A stretch of 28,134 bases of DNA from UBA3064 sp016868095. GTDB lineage: Bacteria > Pseudomonadota > Gammaproteobacteria > Burkholderiales > Burkholderiaceae_E. Shown piece after piece: positions 15,928 through 22,745 of the stretch (within the stretch, counting starts at the first letter, position 1; the number at the start of each line of letters is the position of its first letter). The notes under the pieces are model-generated. The model searched no databases. It was given only the letters and a program-made list of their open reading frames with translations, and was not told the DNA's origin. Location of the stretch: positions 1-28,134 of the forward strand of contig JBEDEM010000020.1 of the NCBI GenBank assembly GCA_041175665.1. The letters are read 5' to 3'. The translations under genes were made by a program, and so were the position numbers.

Positions 15928-17173
15928 TGAAATCATATCCAGGGTGGTGAACCATGCAACTTCCAGGCCCATCGCCATTTCCCATAAGGAAGTAACAACC
16001 CGGCCGGACCTCCAACATGCTGGCAAAGTCTTCACTGCCACCAATGGGTGGAGTTTGCCCGTCAACCATGTCCTCACCGAAACATTCCCTGGCAACTTGC
16101 TCGACCAATGCGCTACTGGCTGGGTGGTTGACTAAGACCGGATACCCTCTTCGGTAATTAATGCTTGCGGTGCATCCAAAGCTTTCGCTTTGAAGCTTAA
16201 TGAGGTCACGGATGCGTTGTTCGAGCAAATCCCTTGTCTTGGGGTCGAGCGCACGGACACTCAGCTCGAGTCGAGCTTGCTGTGGGATCACATTATGTGT
16301 GCCATGTTCACCCGCAAGTAGGCGTCCGATCGAGATCACGGCGTTACCGAAGGGATCGACATTGCGCGAGACAATACTTTGCAAGGCCATGACCACTGAG
16401 GCAGCAGCTACTGTGGGATCGATGGTACTGTGAGGAAAGGCTGCGTGGCCACCTTTGCCCGTAATGAGGACATCGACGCGATCACTCGAGGCCATCATGG
16501 CTCCTGGGCGGAGGTGAACGCGACCAAGTGGCAGGGTTGGCGCATTGTGCATGCCGAAAATCTGATCGCATGGGAATCGTTCAAACAAAGCATCGTTGAC
16601 CATAGCCATCGCGCCACCGCCATCCTGGCCATTTTCTTCTGCGGGCTGAAAAATCAAATTCAGCCTGCCATACCAATGCTCGCAGGCACCGCTTGCCTTG
16701 AGCTGCGCGATCATTCGAGCTGCGCCAAGAAGGCTTGCGGTGTGGCCGTCGTGGCCGCAGGCATGCATGAGGCCTGCACGCCGGCTCGCGTAGGTCTTTC
16801 CGGTTTGCTCTTGAATCGGCAGTGCATCCATGTCGGCCCTAAACCCAAAACCGGGCATGGCTTGGCCCGATGACTCATTGGCCGATCCAAATGTCATCAC
16901 ACCCACAAGGCCTGTTTTACCGATCCCTTCGTGGACTTCATAGCCCCACATCCGAAGCATGCTTGCGACCATCGAAGCGGTGCGATGTTCTTCAAAGGCA
17001 AGTTCAGGTTGCTGATGAATGTTTTGTCGAATTAATCGAGCTAGATAAGCACTCGCTACAAGTTCGTGTGGAGACTCTTGCAAGGATGATTGGATGGCGT
17101 CGAGTGCTTTTCCGCTTCGAATCGATTCGATAAGCTCAAGGGCCTCGGGATCTAGGGTGATGTCAGTTGCCAA
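15857..17173 (-). CDS. M20 family amidohydrolase / metallopeptidase (hippurate-hydrolase-like)
   Basis: Dinuclear-metal M20D hydrolase of 438 residues that cleaves an N-acyl or amide bond of an amino acid (hippurate-, IAA-amino-acid- or N-acyl-L-amino-acid-hydrolase-like). Motifs in order: RADMDALP (112-119), HACGHDGHT (137-145, metal ligands Cys139 and His141), PAEE (177-180), GMHN, the lid domain with 'GKGGHAAFPHSTIDP', GGSEDFA, and the C-terminal 'VHHPGYDFND'. No signal peptide, so cytosolic. The start appears to be TTG at 17173, with CGGAG at a suitable distance and no ATG or GTG near. It is divergent from the Spy/CpxP-like gene, with 92 bases between starts. Confidence 0.92.
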   Translation of the reverse strand: MATDITLDPEALELIESIRSGKALDAIQSSLQESPHELVASAYLARLIRQNIHQQPELAFEEHRTASMVASMLRMWGYEVHEGIGKTGLVGVMTFGSANESSGQAMPGFGFRADMDALPIQEQTGKTYASRRAGLMHACGHDGHTASLLGAARMIAQLKASGACEHWYGRLNLIFQPAEENGQDGGGAMAMVNDALFERFPCDQIFGMHNAPTLPLGRVHLRPGAMMASSDRVDVLITGKGGHAAFPHSTIDPTVAAASVVMALQSIVSRNVDPFGNAVISIGRLLAGEHGTHNVIPQQARLELSVRALDPKTRDLLEQRIRDLIKLQSESFGCTASINYRRGYPVLVNHPASSALVEQVARECFGEDMVDGQTPPIGGSEDFASMLEVRPGCYFLMGNGDGPGSCMVHHPGYDFNDDLLPGSIRMWTALAQKLLELR

Positions 17174-17182
17174 ATTAACTCC

Positions 17183-17212
17183 GGGAACTTTTTGGTTTGT
17201 AAAACCCTATTG
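17183..17212 (+). promoter_or_regulatory. Candidate ECF promoter of the Spy/CpxP-like gene
   Basis: GGGAACTTTTT at 17183-17193 is identical to 11 bases before the ECF sigma gene. Sixteen bases after GGAACT comes CCTATTG (17206-17212), a possible -10, which would give a 5' leader of about 48 bases before ATG at 17266. The -10 is a guess; the -35 match is seen directly. The same strip also carries the ribosome-binding site of the divergent amidohydrolase. Confidence 0.45.
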
Positions 17213-17265
17213 TGTCAGCTGTGGTGCTTTCCGAAAACCATGGATACCGACGATAAGGATGCTTT

Positions 17266-18195
17266 ATGAAAACGAGTACCAAGATCATGCAAGGCTTTGC
17301 CTGTTCGATAACTTGCGCCTTGGGTCTAGGTCTTAGCCTTGCTCAGACCATGCCTGCCTCTCCCCAAGCGCCAGCCATGCCTCCCATACCAGGAGCGCCT
17401 TCATCCCCTGGGATGCCTCCGCCGCCTCCGGGACCTATGAGCCCGTCACTGCAGGGTCAGCCTCAGCCTTATCGCCAGGTTGAGCGCGACATTGTGATTC
17501 GCCATCACGGACAAGACATGCGTGGCATGCCAGATATGCAGGCGCAGCATCGCATGAGAATGATGCACCGATCAACGATTGACCCAGTGCAAGCCTTAAA
17601 AGCACGTCTGGATCGGGTGACCACCGATCTGCACCTTAAGCCCGAACAAGAAGCTGATTGGGAGGCCTTGCGAAAGCATTTAATGGCAAGGGCACAGCAA
17701 GCCTCCGAACAGATGAAGCTTAAGCGCGCTGCCATGATGCAGGGTCCACAACCGAATGCGCCATCGCGTATTAATCCTGATCGTTCTGCTACAAACAACC
17801 AGATTTCTGCCACAAACAGCCAGATGATCAGTCCCGATCAAGCACTCGAGCAGCGCGCTCAACGTTTGCGAGACCAGGCAAAGCAGCTTGATCAAACCGC
17901 GGTCTTGATTAAAGCCCTCTATGAGAAGCTATCGCCCGAGCAACGCACCATTATGCGTTTGCATCGGGAGCAAAAGCCCGCTCGGATGCAGGCCTGGCAA
18001 AGCATGCAAACCCTTATGCCATCCATCCCTGGCGGAGGGCCAGCCGAACGCATGAAGCGGGGAGCCATCCACGACGATGAGTCGCAGGTACTTGCCGGTC
18101 TGCCTCAAGCAGCCCAAATGATGGCCATGATGGAATCGGTTCAAGGCATGGATCAAAGCGATGCCTTCGATGAAGCATTGTCCTTGATGCGATAA
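17266..18195 (+). CDS. Met/Pro-rich periplasmic Spy/CpxP-like protein
   Basis: A 309-residue secreted protein. The signal peptide ends near LSLAQ (about residue 27). A Pro/Met-rich segment follows (about 28-65, including MPPIPGAPSSPGMPPPPP), then a Met/His/Arg-rich part (MRMMHRS). Two LTxxQ-like helices of the Spy/CpxP family are visible: 'DLHLKPEQEADWEAL' and 'LYEKLSPEQRTIMRLH'. Family members are periplasmic chaperones or metal sensors of envelope stress; the many Met and His residues hint at copper or another metal (inference). A 21-bp in-frame duplication gives SATNNQI-SATNSQM. The ribosome-binding site AAGGA precedes ATG. The upstream motif shared with the ECF operon suggests sigma control. 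Confidence 0.75.
   Translation: MKTSTKIMQGFACSITCALGLGLSLAQTMPASPQAPAMPPIPGAPSSPGMPPPPPGPMSPSLQGQPQPYRQVERDIVIRHHGQDMRGMPDMQAQHRMRMMHRSTIDPVQALKARLDRVTTDLHLKPEQEADWEALRKHLMARAQQASEQMKLKRAAMMQGPQPNAPSRINPDRSATNNQISATNSQMISPDQALEQRAQRLRDQAKQLDQTAVLIKALYEKLSPEQRTIMRLHREQKPARMQAWQSMQTLMPSIPGGGPAERMKRGAIHDDESQVLAGLPQAAQMMAMMESVQGMDQSDAFDEALSLMR
17784..17825. repeat. In-frame 21-bp tandem duplication inside the Spy/CpxP-like gene
   Basis: Units at 17784-17804 and 17805-17825 differ at two positions and encode SATNNQI and SATNSQM. The repeat keeps frame and lies in a low-complexity linker between the two helical parts. Confidence 0.9.
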
Positions 18196-18202
18196 ATCAC
18201 GA

Positions 18203-18928
18203 TCAAGCGACTGCCATCCAAAGCATGCTCAACCCTGAAATCAGCATGACAGCCTCCATTAATCGCATGAATGTTTGCTCCGAAAGCGCGAGCACCATGC
18301 GCTTGGACAGGGTGGAGCCTGCAAACACAAACGCACCGATGATCAAGCCCTGGCTGACTGCCTGCATGTCGATCACATCGAGCTGATGAAAACGCAAGCC
18401 CTTGGCCGCAAACATCACAAGCGAGGCGGCCGCTTCGGTGCCGAGATAAGCGCCTTTGCTTAAGCCGAGGGCCAAGAAAAAGGGCGTATTGAGCGGACCT
18501 GTCGTGGCAACAATGCCGCTTAAGTAGCCGACGACAGCGCCCACCAGCAACATATGTGGTGGATTCAAGTGCTTTGCCTGTTTGGCCAGCCAGCGTCTTA
18601 CGGGGATCATCGCGATCAAAAAGACGCCAAGGCAGATTTCGACAAGCTGTGGCGTTAGGCGGACCAAAGTGTTTGCACCAACAACCACCGATGGCACCGC
18701 GCTCACACTGAAATAAAAGACCGATCGACGGTCAACAAGTCGCCACCATAGCAAGACCCTGGCGCTGTTGGCAACAATGGCGATAAGCGCAATGATCGGT
18801 ATGGTTTTTATGGGGCCATAGAGCTGTACCAGGAAGGGCATGAGCAAAATGCTCGTACCAAAACCAATCACACCGCCCAATAAACCTGCAGCAATCGCGG
18901 TAGGATAGATCAACCATTCGGTAATCAT
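18203..18928 (-). CDS. TauE/SafE family membrane permease
   Basis: A 241-residue inner-membrane protein with about 7-8 hydrophobic segments. The two halves each start with the family's Gly-rich motif: 'AIAAGLLGGVIGFGTSILLMP' near the N terminus and 'LLVGAVVGYLSGIVATTGPLN' in the middle. The family moves sulfite, sulfoacetate, taurine-derived or other organic anions; the substrate here is unknown. Its start is 26 bases from the divergent halohydrin-dehalogenase-like gene, so shared control is possible. Its stop is only 7 bases from the convergent Spy-like gene. Confidence 0.88.
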   Translation of the reverse strand: MITEWLIYPTAIAAGLLGGVIGFGTSILLMPFLVQLYGPIKTIPIIALIAIVANSARVLLWWRLVDRRSVFYFSVSAVPSVVVGANTLVRLTPQLVEICLGVFLIAMIPVRRWLAKQAKHLNPPHMLLVGAVVGYLSGIVATTGPLNTPFFLALGLSKGAYLGTEAAASLVMFAAKGLRFHQLDVIDMQAVSQGLIIGAFVFAGSTLSKRMVLALSEQTFMRLMEAVMLISGLSMLWMAVA

Positions 18929-18954
18929 CGGACTAAGAAAAGGAGCGATCTGCT

Positions 18955-19647
18955 ATGGTGCGCATCGGTGACAGCTTAAAGGATCAAAGGGTCTTCATTA
19001 CCCAGTCCCAGGCGTTTATGGGTCCGGTTCTTTGCAAATGTTTTAGGGACCATGGAGCCCAGGTCATTGCCGATGAAAGCGATCCGCAAGATGTCGAGGC
19101 TTTTGAAGCAAAGCTTCGTGCTGTTATCGATGAGGGTGCAGTGGACGTGGTGATTGCGAATTTGGCGATTGCATCGCCGATGACACGCGCGCATCAGGTG
19201 GGCGATGAGGAGTGGCGCTCGGTGTTTGCAGCGCTGGTCGATCCCTTGCCACGGATCGCGCGAGCCTTTTTACCGGCCATGATGGCGCGCAAAAGCGGCA
19301 AATTGCTGGTTATGGGCAGTGCGACTGCGTTGCGGGGGCAGCGCAATATATCGACCTATGCTGCAGCGCGCGGTGCGCAGCTCTCTTGGGTTCGCGCCGT
19401 TGGCGTTGAGATGGCGATGCATCAAGTGCATGTCAATTTAATTGCGCAAAATTTCGTTGAAAACCCCACGTACTATTCCGCAGAAGTACAAGCCCTGCCG
19501 GCATTTCAAGAACGTCTCAAGCGCGAGGTTCCGCTTGGAAGGCTTGCCAGTCCTGAGGAGGACGCCATGTTTGCTGTCTTTCTCGCTTCCCGCGAGGTGA
19601 ACTTTTTCGCAGGTCAGGCATTTCCCTTTGCCGGTGGTTGGGTTTAG
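18955..19647 (+). CDS. Halohydrin dehalogenase-like protein (SDR fold with Ser-Tyr-Arg triad)
   Basis: A 230-residue protein of the SDR fold that lacks SDR cofactor motifs. Where TGxxxGxG should be, it has Thr16-x4-Phe21-x-Gly23 (TQSQAFMG), and the NNAG position reads ANLA. The catalytic residues are Ser122-x12-Tyr135-x3-Arg139 (STYAAAR). The pair T-x4-F/Y-x-G and S-x12-Y-x3-R is the published diagnostic signature of halohydrin dehalogenases, which turn vicinal halohydrins into epoxides without cofactor and bind halide where SDRs bind nicotinamide. The C-terminal half, with 'QNFVENPTYY', 'ERLKREVPLGRLASPEE' and 'GQAFPFAGG', resembles the HheA type as I recall it. AGGAG precedes ATG. Divergent from the TauE/SafE gene, 64 bases before a Bug receptor. 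Substrate unknown. Confidence 0.85.
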   Translation: MVRIGDSLKDQRVFITQSQAFMGPVLCKCFRDHGAQVIADESDPQDVEAFEAKLRAVIDEGAVDVVIANLAIASPMTRAHQVGDEEWRSVFAALVDPLPRIARAFLPAMMARKSGKLLVMGSATALRGQRNISTYAAARGAQLSWVRAVGVEMAMHQVHVNLIAQNFVENPTYYSAEVQALPAFQERLKREVPLGRLASPEEDAMFAVFLASREVNFFAGQAFPFAGGWV

Positions 19648-19711
19648 CGATCGGGCTATGATCAGGGCGTAGGACTTAAAAAGTTGTAGCACATAACAAG
19701 GAGACCTCAAG

Positions 19712-20758
19712 ATGATAAGTAAATATAAAAACAATCACTATAAAAGTGTGCCTCAGCCAACGATCAGGGCACTGCTAAAGGGCTTGGGTGCGAGCCTTTT
19801 AGCAAGCAGTCTTGGTATTGGCGCGATGAGCTCTCAGGCCCTGGCCCAAACAGCCGCCTGGCCAGGTGGCAAGCCAATTCGTTTGATTTCACCTTTTCCA
19901 CCCGGTGGCACAACCGACCAACTGGCACGCCTTGTTGCTCAACCTTTATCGCAAGCGCTCGGTACTCAGGTCTTGGTCGAGAATCGCCCGGGTGGTAATG
20001 GTTCCATCGGCACCCTGGCAGCTGCTAAGGCAGCTCCGGACGGCCACACCTTTGTTTTTGTTTTTGATACCCATGGGACGAATCCGAGTTTGATTCCGAA
20101 CATCCCCTTTGATACGCGTAACGATCTTTCGCCGGTCATGCTGATTGCGACAGGGGCCATGGTGATTGTGGCGCATAAGTCGCAGCCTCAACGAAGTTTT
20201 GCCGACCTTGTGAAATCAGCCAAAGCTTCGACGGGCGGTATTAATTATGGAACCATAGGGACCGGTAGTCTAGCGCAGCTTGCGATGACGAGTTTGTCCT
20301 CGCAAATGAAGTTCCCGATGCAACATGTGCCTTATAAAGGTGGCGGACCGCTTACACAGGATGCGATTGCAGGGCACGTGCCTGTGGCGATGGCAACCAC
20401 GGCGCTTTTTTCAACCCATATCAAAGCTGGCACGCTTTTCCCTTTGGCCGTCACCTCTGCCAAACGTGATCCCGTACTGCCTGATGTCCCAACGGTTGCT
20501 GAACAAGGGCTACCCGGTTTTGAGGCCCTGGCATGGTGGGGCGTTTTTACCCCAGCAAAAACACCGCCTGAAATCATTGCGAGAGTTAATAAAGAACTTG
20601 CAAAGATTTTGTCTGAGCCTGCTGCCAAGGAAAGACTTACTAATCAGGGGATGAACCTCAATCTTTCATCACCTGATGTTCTCGGTAAATTTCTTGATGA
20701 GCAACTTAGCCGCTGGGCAAAGGTGATCAAGGAGCATGGCATTACTGCTGGCAGCTAA
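19712..20758 (+). CDS. Bug-family tripartite tricarboxylate transporter substrate-binding protein
   Basis: Periplasmic solute receptor, 348 residues. The long N-terminal region ends in a signal peptide (SSQALAQ-TAAWPGG, about residue 46). 'KPIRLISPFPPGGTTDQLAR' and 'VLVENRPGGNGSIGTLAAAKA' are the Bug landmarks of domain 1; 'GINYGTIGTGSLAQLAM' and 'HVPYKGGGPLTQDAIAGHV' follow. Ligands in the family are mostly carboxylic acids held by backbone contacts, so the substrate cannot be predicted. No TctA or TctB membrane subunit is in the window; orphan Bug receptors are common in Burkholderiales. The ribosome-binding site AAGGAG precedes ATG. Its stop lies 7 bases from the convergent GST gene. Confidence 0.94.
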   Translation: MISKYKNNHYKSVPQPTIRALLKGLGASLLASSLGIGAMSSQALAQTAAWPGGKPIRLISPFPPGGTTDQLARLVAQPLSQALGTQVLVENRPGGNGSIGTLAAAKAAPDGHTFVFVFDTHGTNPSLIPNIPFDTRNDLSPVMLIATGAMVIVAHKSQPQRSFADLVKSAKASTGGINYGTIGTGSLAQLAMTSLSSQMKFPMQHVPYKGGGPLTQDAIAGHVPVAMATTALFSTHIKAGTLFPLAVTSAKRDPVLPDVPTVAEQGLPGFEALAWWGVFTPAKTPPEIIARVNKELAKILSEPAAKERLTNQGMNLNLSSPDVLGKFLDEQLSRWAKVIKEHGITAGS

Positions 20759-20765
20759 GACTTAA

Positions 20766-21389
20766 TCAGCTCAACTCAAGCGCTACATGTTTGACATAAG
20801 CAGGGCGCTTGAGCATGCGCTGATAGTAATCTTCGAGCGCCGGAAGCGAGGCATGCGCGATCGGTAGTTTGAACCAGCGATGTACAAAGGCTGCGCTCGG
20901 CACATCGGCCAGTGTGAAATGATCGCCGTGCATAAAGCCGGTTTTCTCCACTTGATCATTGATGATACGCATGCAGCGTTCTGATTCGACGATAGCGTTG
21001 GCAATCGCCTCGGCACTGCGCTTTTCTTCGGGTGTACGTACCAATTGCCAGAATAATGGCGTCATGCCCTGGCTGATGCTGATGGATGCCCAGTCCATCC
21101 AGCGCTCAACACTAAAGCGATGTTCGAGATCGCCAGGCATCAGATCATCACGCTGATGTTTGATGGCAAGGTATCTGCAAATCACATTTGATTCAAAAAG
21201 AATCGTGCCATGATCATCGATGGTTGGCACACGCCGATTCGGGTTCATGGCCGCATATTCGGGCGTGTTCACGATCCCATACTGTAGTCCGGCATCGATT
21301 TGCTCCATCGGCAAGTTGAGCTCGTCACAAATCCAGAGCACTTTCATCACATTGATTGAATTACGTCGTCCCCAAACCTTTAACATCAT
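20766..21389 (-). CDS. Glutathione S-transferase family protein
   Basis: Cytosolic GST fold, 207 residues. The N-terminal thioredoxin-like domain (about 1-80) has 'KVWGRRNSINVMKVLW' with a Ser/Asn in the active-site turn, 'NPNRRVPTIDD' with the cis-Pro loop, and 'LFESNVICRYLA' with the Glu-Ser glutathione contact. The helical C-terminal domain has 'FTLADVPSAAF' with the conserved Asp. It is last in the six-gene minus-strand operon, with its ATG overlapping the stop of the enolase-like gene (ATGA). Two adjacent ATG codons (21389, 21386) follow AAGGAG; spacing favours the second. It could conjugate or open an electrophile such as an epoxide or halide made by neighbouring enzymes (inference). 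Confidence 0.9.
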   Translation of the reverse strand: MMLKVWGRRNSINVMKVLWICDELNLPMEQIDAGLQYGIVNTPEYAAMNPNRRVPTIDDHGTILFESNVICRYLAIKHQRDDLMPGDLEHRFSVERWMDWASISISQGMTPLFWQLVRTPEEKRSAEAIANAIVESERCMRIINDQVEKTGFMHGDHFTLADVPSAAFVHRWFKLPIAHASLPALEDYYQRMLKRPAYVKHVALELS

Positions 21390-22717
21390 CGACTCCTTAA
21401 GGGTGCTAATGCATTGCGACCAGCAAAATAAGCACGATCACCGAGCTGATCTTCAAGCCGTAATAATTCGTTCCATTTAACCATACGTTCTCCGCGTGAG
21501 AACGATCCCACCTTGAGCTGACCAACCCGCCAGCCAATAGCCAGGTGAACAATGCTTTGATCTTCGGTTTCGCCCGAACGCGCCGAGACGATGCCTTCAT
21601 AGCCTAGTTCCTGGGCGGCAAGCCAGGCGTGGTAGGTCTCGGTTAGGGTACCCCGTTGGTTGGGCTTCAGTAAGACAGCATTGGCCGCACCCATGGCAGC
21701 GGCCTTGCGGATACGCTGGGCGTTGGTCACGAGAAAATCATCGCCCACGACTTGCAATCGATGACCAAGGGCCTTAGTAAAAGTGACAAAACCGTCGTCA
21801 TCGTCTTCGGCTAAGGGATCTTCAATGGACACAATCGGATAGCGTTCTACCCACTCACTGAGCATGTCGATGATGTCAGCGGCCTTGAGTTCGCGAGACT
21901 CAAGCGCAAGCTGATAAGTACCCTTGGAGAACCATTGTGTGGCGGCTATATCGAGTGCTATCCAGACTTGTTCGCCCGGCCTTAGTCCAGCCTCCTCAAT
22001 GCTCTCCACAAGGCAATCAAGTGCATCCTCATTGCGCTTGAAATCAGGCCACCATCCCCCTTCGTCGGCAACCCCAAAGTTTGAGCGACGCTTTCGCATG
22101 ATTTCACCGGCAGCGCGATACACGCTTGCAGTCCACGATAACGCTTCCGCAACCGAGCTCGCAGCTGGGCAGGTAATCATGAGGTCTTGAATATCAATAC
22201 GCTTGCCAGCGTGTGCGCCACCACCGAAAATCTGTATTTGCGGCAGCGGCAGCTGCCATCGCTTTGGCTGGCCAGCTTGCTCATTCGTCGCTAGCGAGCT
22301 TGAGGCCAAATGCTCATATAAGGGTAAGCCAAGTGATATGGCTGCGGCCTTTGCGCAGGCAATTGAGATAGCAATCGTGGTGTTGGCACCAATCCTCGAT
22401 TTGTTGGGATCGTCGTCTGCATCGATTAAGTGCTGATCGATGACTGCCTGCGTTTCAACACGCTGGCCGAGTAGCCTTGGGCGCAGCAGGTCTTCGCATT
22501 GTCTTAGAGCGTTCTGAATATCGAAGCCCCCGTGATCGATATCACGGTCCCCATCACGAAGTTCGACGGCTTCATGTCGGCCTGTTGAGGCACCTGCTGG
22601 CGCTTGACCCAGTCCGATGCTGCCGTCACTGAGTTCAACCTGGGCTTCGAGGGTCGGGCGTCCACGGCTATCCCATATTCGCCGAGCACGAAGATGGCTA
22701 ATCCTTGCGTCTTTCAT
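21386..22717 (-). CDS. Divergent enolase paralogue
   Basis: A 443-residue full-length enolase-fold protein. Kept residues, in enolase terms: His169 (GGGAHAG), Glu219 (VADEGG), metal ligands Asp256 (ALDIAA), Glu299 (SIEDPL) and Asp326 (VGDD), catalytic Lys351 (LLKPNQRG) and Lys402. Changed residues: the mobile loop reads PAGASTG instead of PSGASTG, so the Ser that ligates the second Mg is Ala41; DIQEFM reads DIQDLM (Glu to Asp178); SHRSGETED reads SARSGETED, so the substrate His is Ala379. These changes, and its place beside a kinase and a TPP decarboxylase, argue against housekeeping glycolysis and for a related substrate. ATG at 22717 has AAGGGA upstream. Cytosolic. Confidence 0.9.
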   Translation of the reverse strand: MKDARISHLRARRIWDSRGRPTLEAQVELSDGSIGLGQAPAGASTGRHEAVELRDGDRDIDHGGFDIQNALRQCEDLLRPRLLGQRVETQAVIDQHLIDADDDPNKSRIGANTTIAISIACAKAAAISLGLPLYEHLASSSLATNEQAGQPKRWQLPLPQIQIFGGGAHAGKRIDIQDLMITCPAASSVAEALSWTASVYRAAGEIMRKRRSNFGVADEGGWWPDFKRNEDALDCLVESIEEAGLRPGEQVWIALDIAATQWFSKGTYQLALESRELKAADIIDMLSEWVERYPIVSIEDPLAEDDDDGFVTFTKALGHRLQVVGDDFLVTNAQRIRKAAAMGAANAVLLKPNQRGTLTETYHAWLAAQELGYEGIVSARSGETEDQSIVHLAIGWRVGQLKVGSFSRGERMVKWNELLRLEDQLGDRAYFAGRNALAPLRSR

Positions 22718-22745
22718 CGATTCCCTTGAAAGTATGAAGCATAAG

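Noticed and set aside
18955..19647. A degenerate, inactive SDR reductase
   Set aside because: The losses are not random: they match exactly the T-x4-F-x-G and S-x12-Y-x3-R pattern of halohydrin dehalogenases.
21386..22717. Housekeeping enolase (eno)
   Set aside because: Three active-site residues differ from true enolases and the gene sits in a catabolic-type operon rather than next to pyrG or kdsA.
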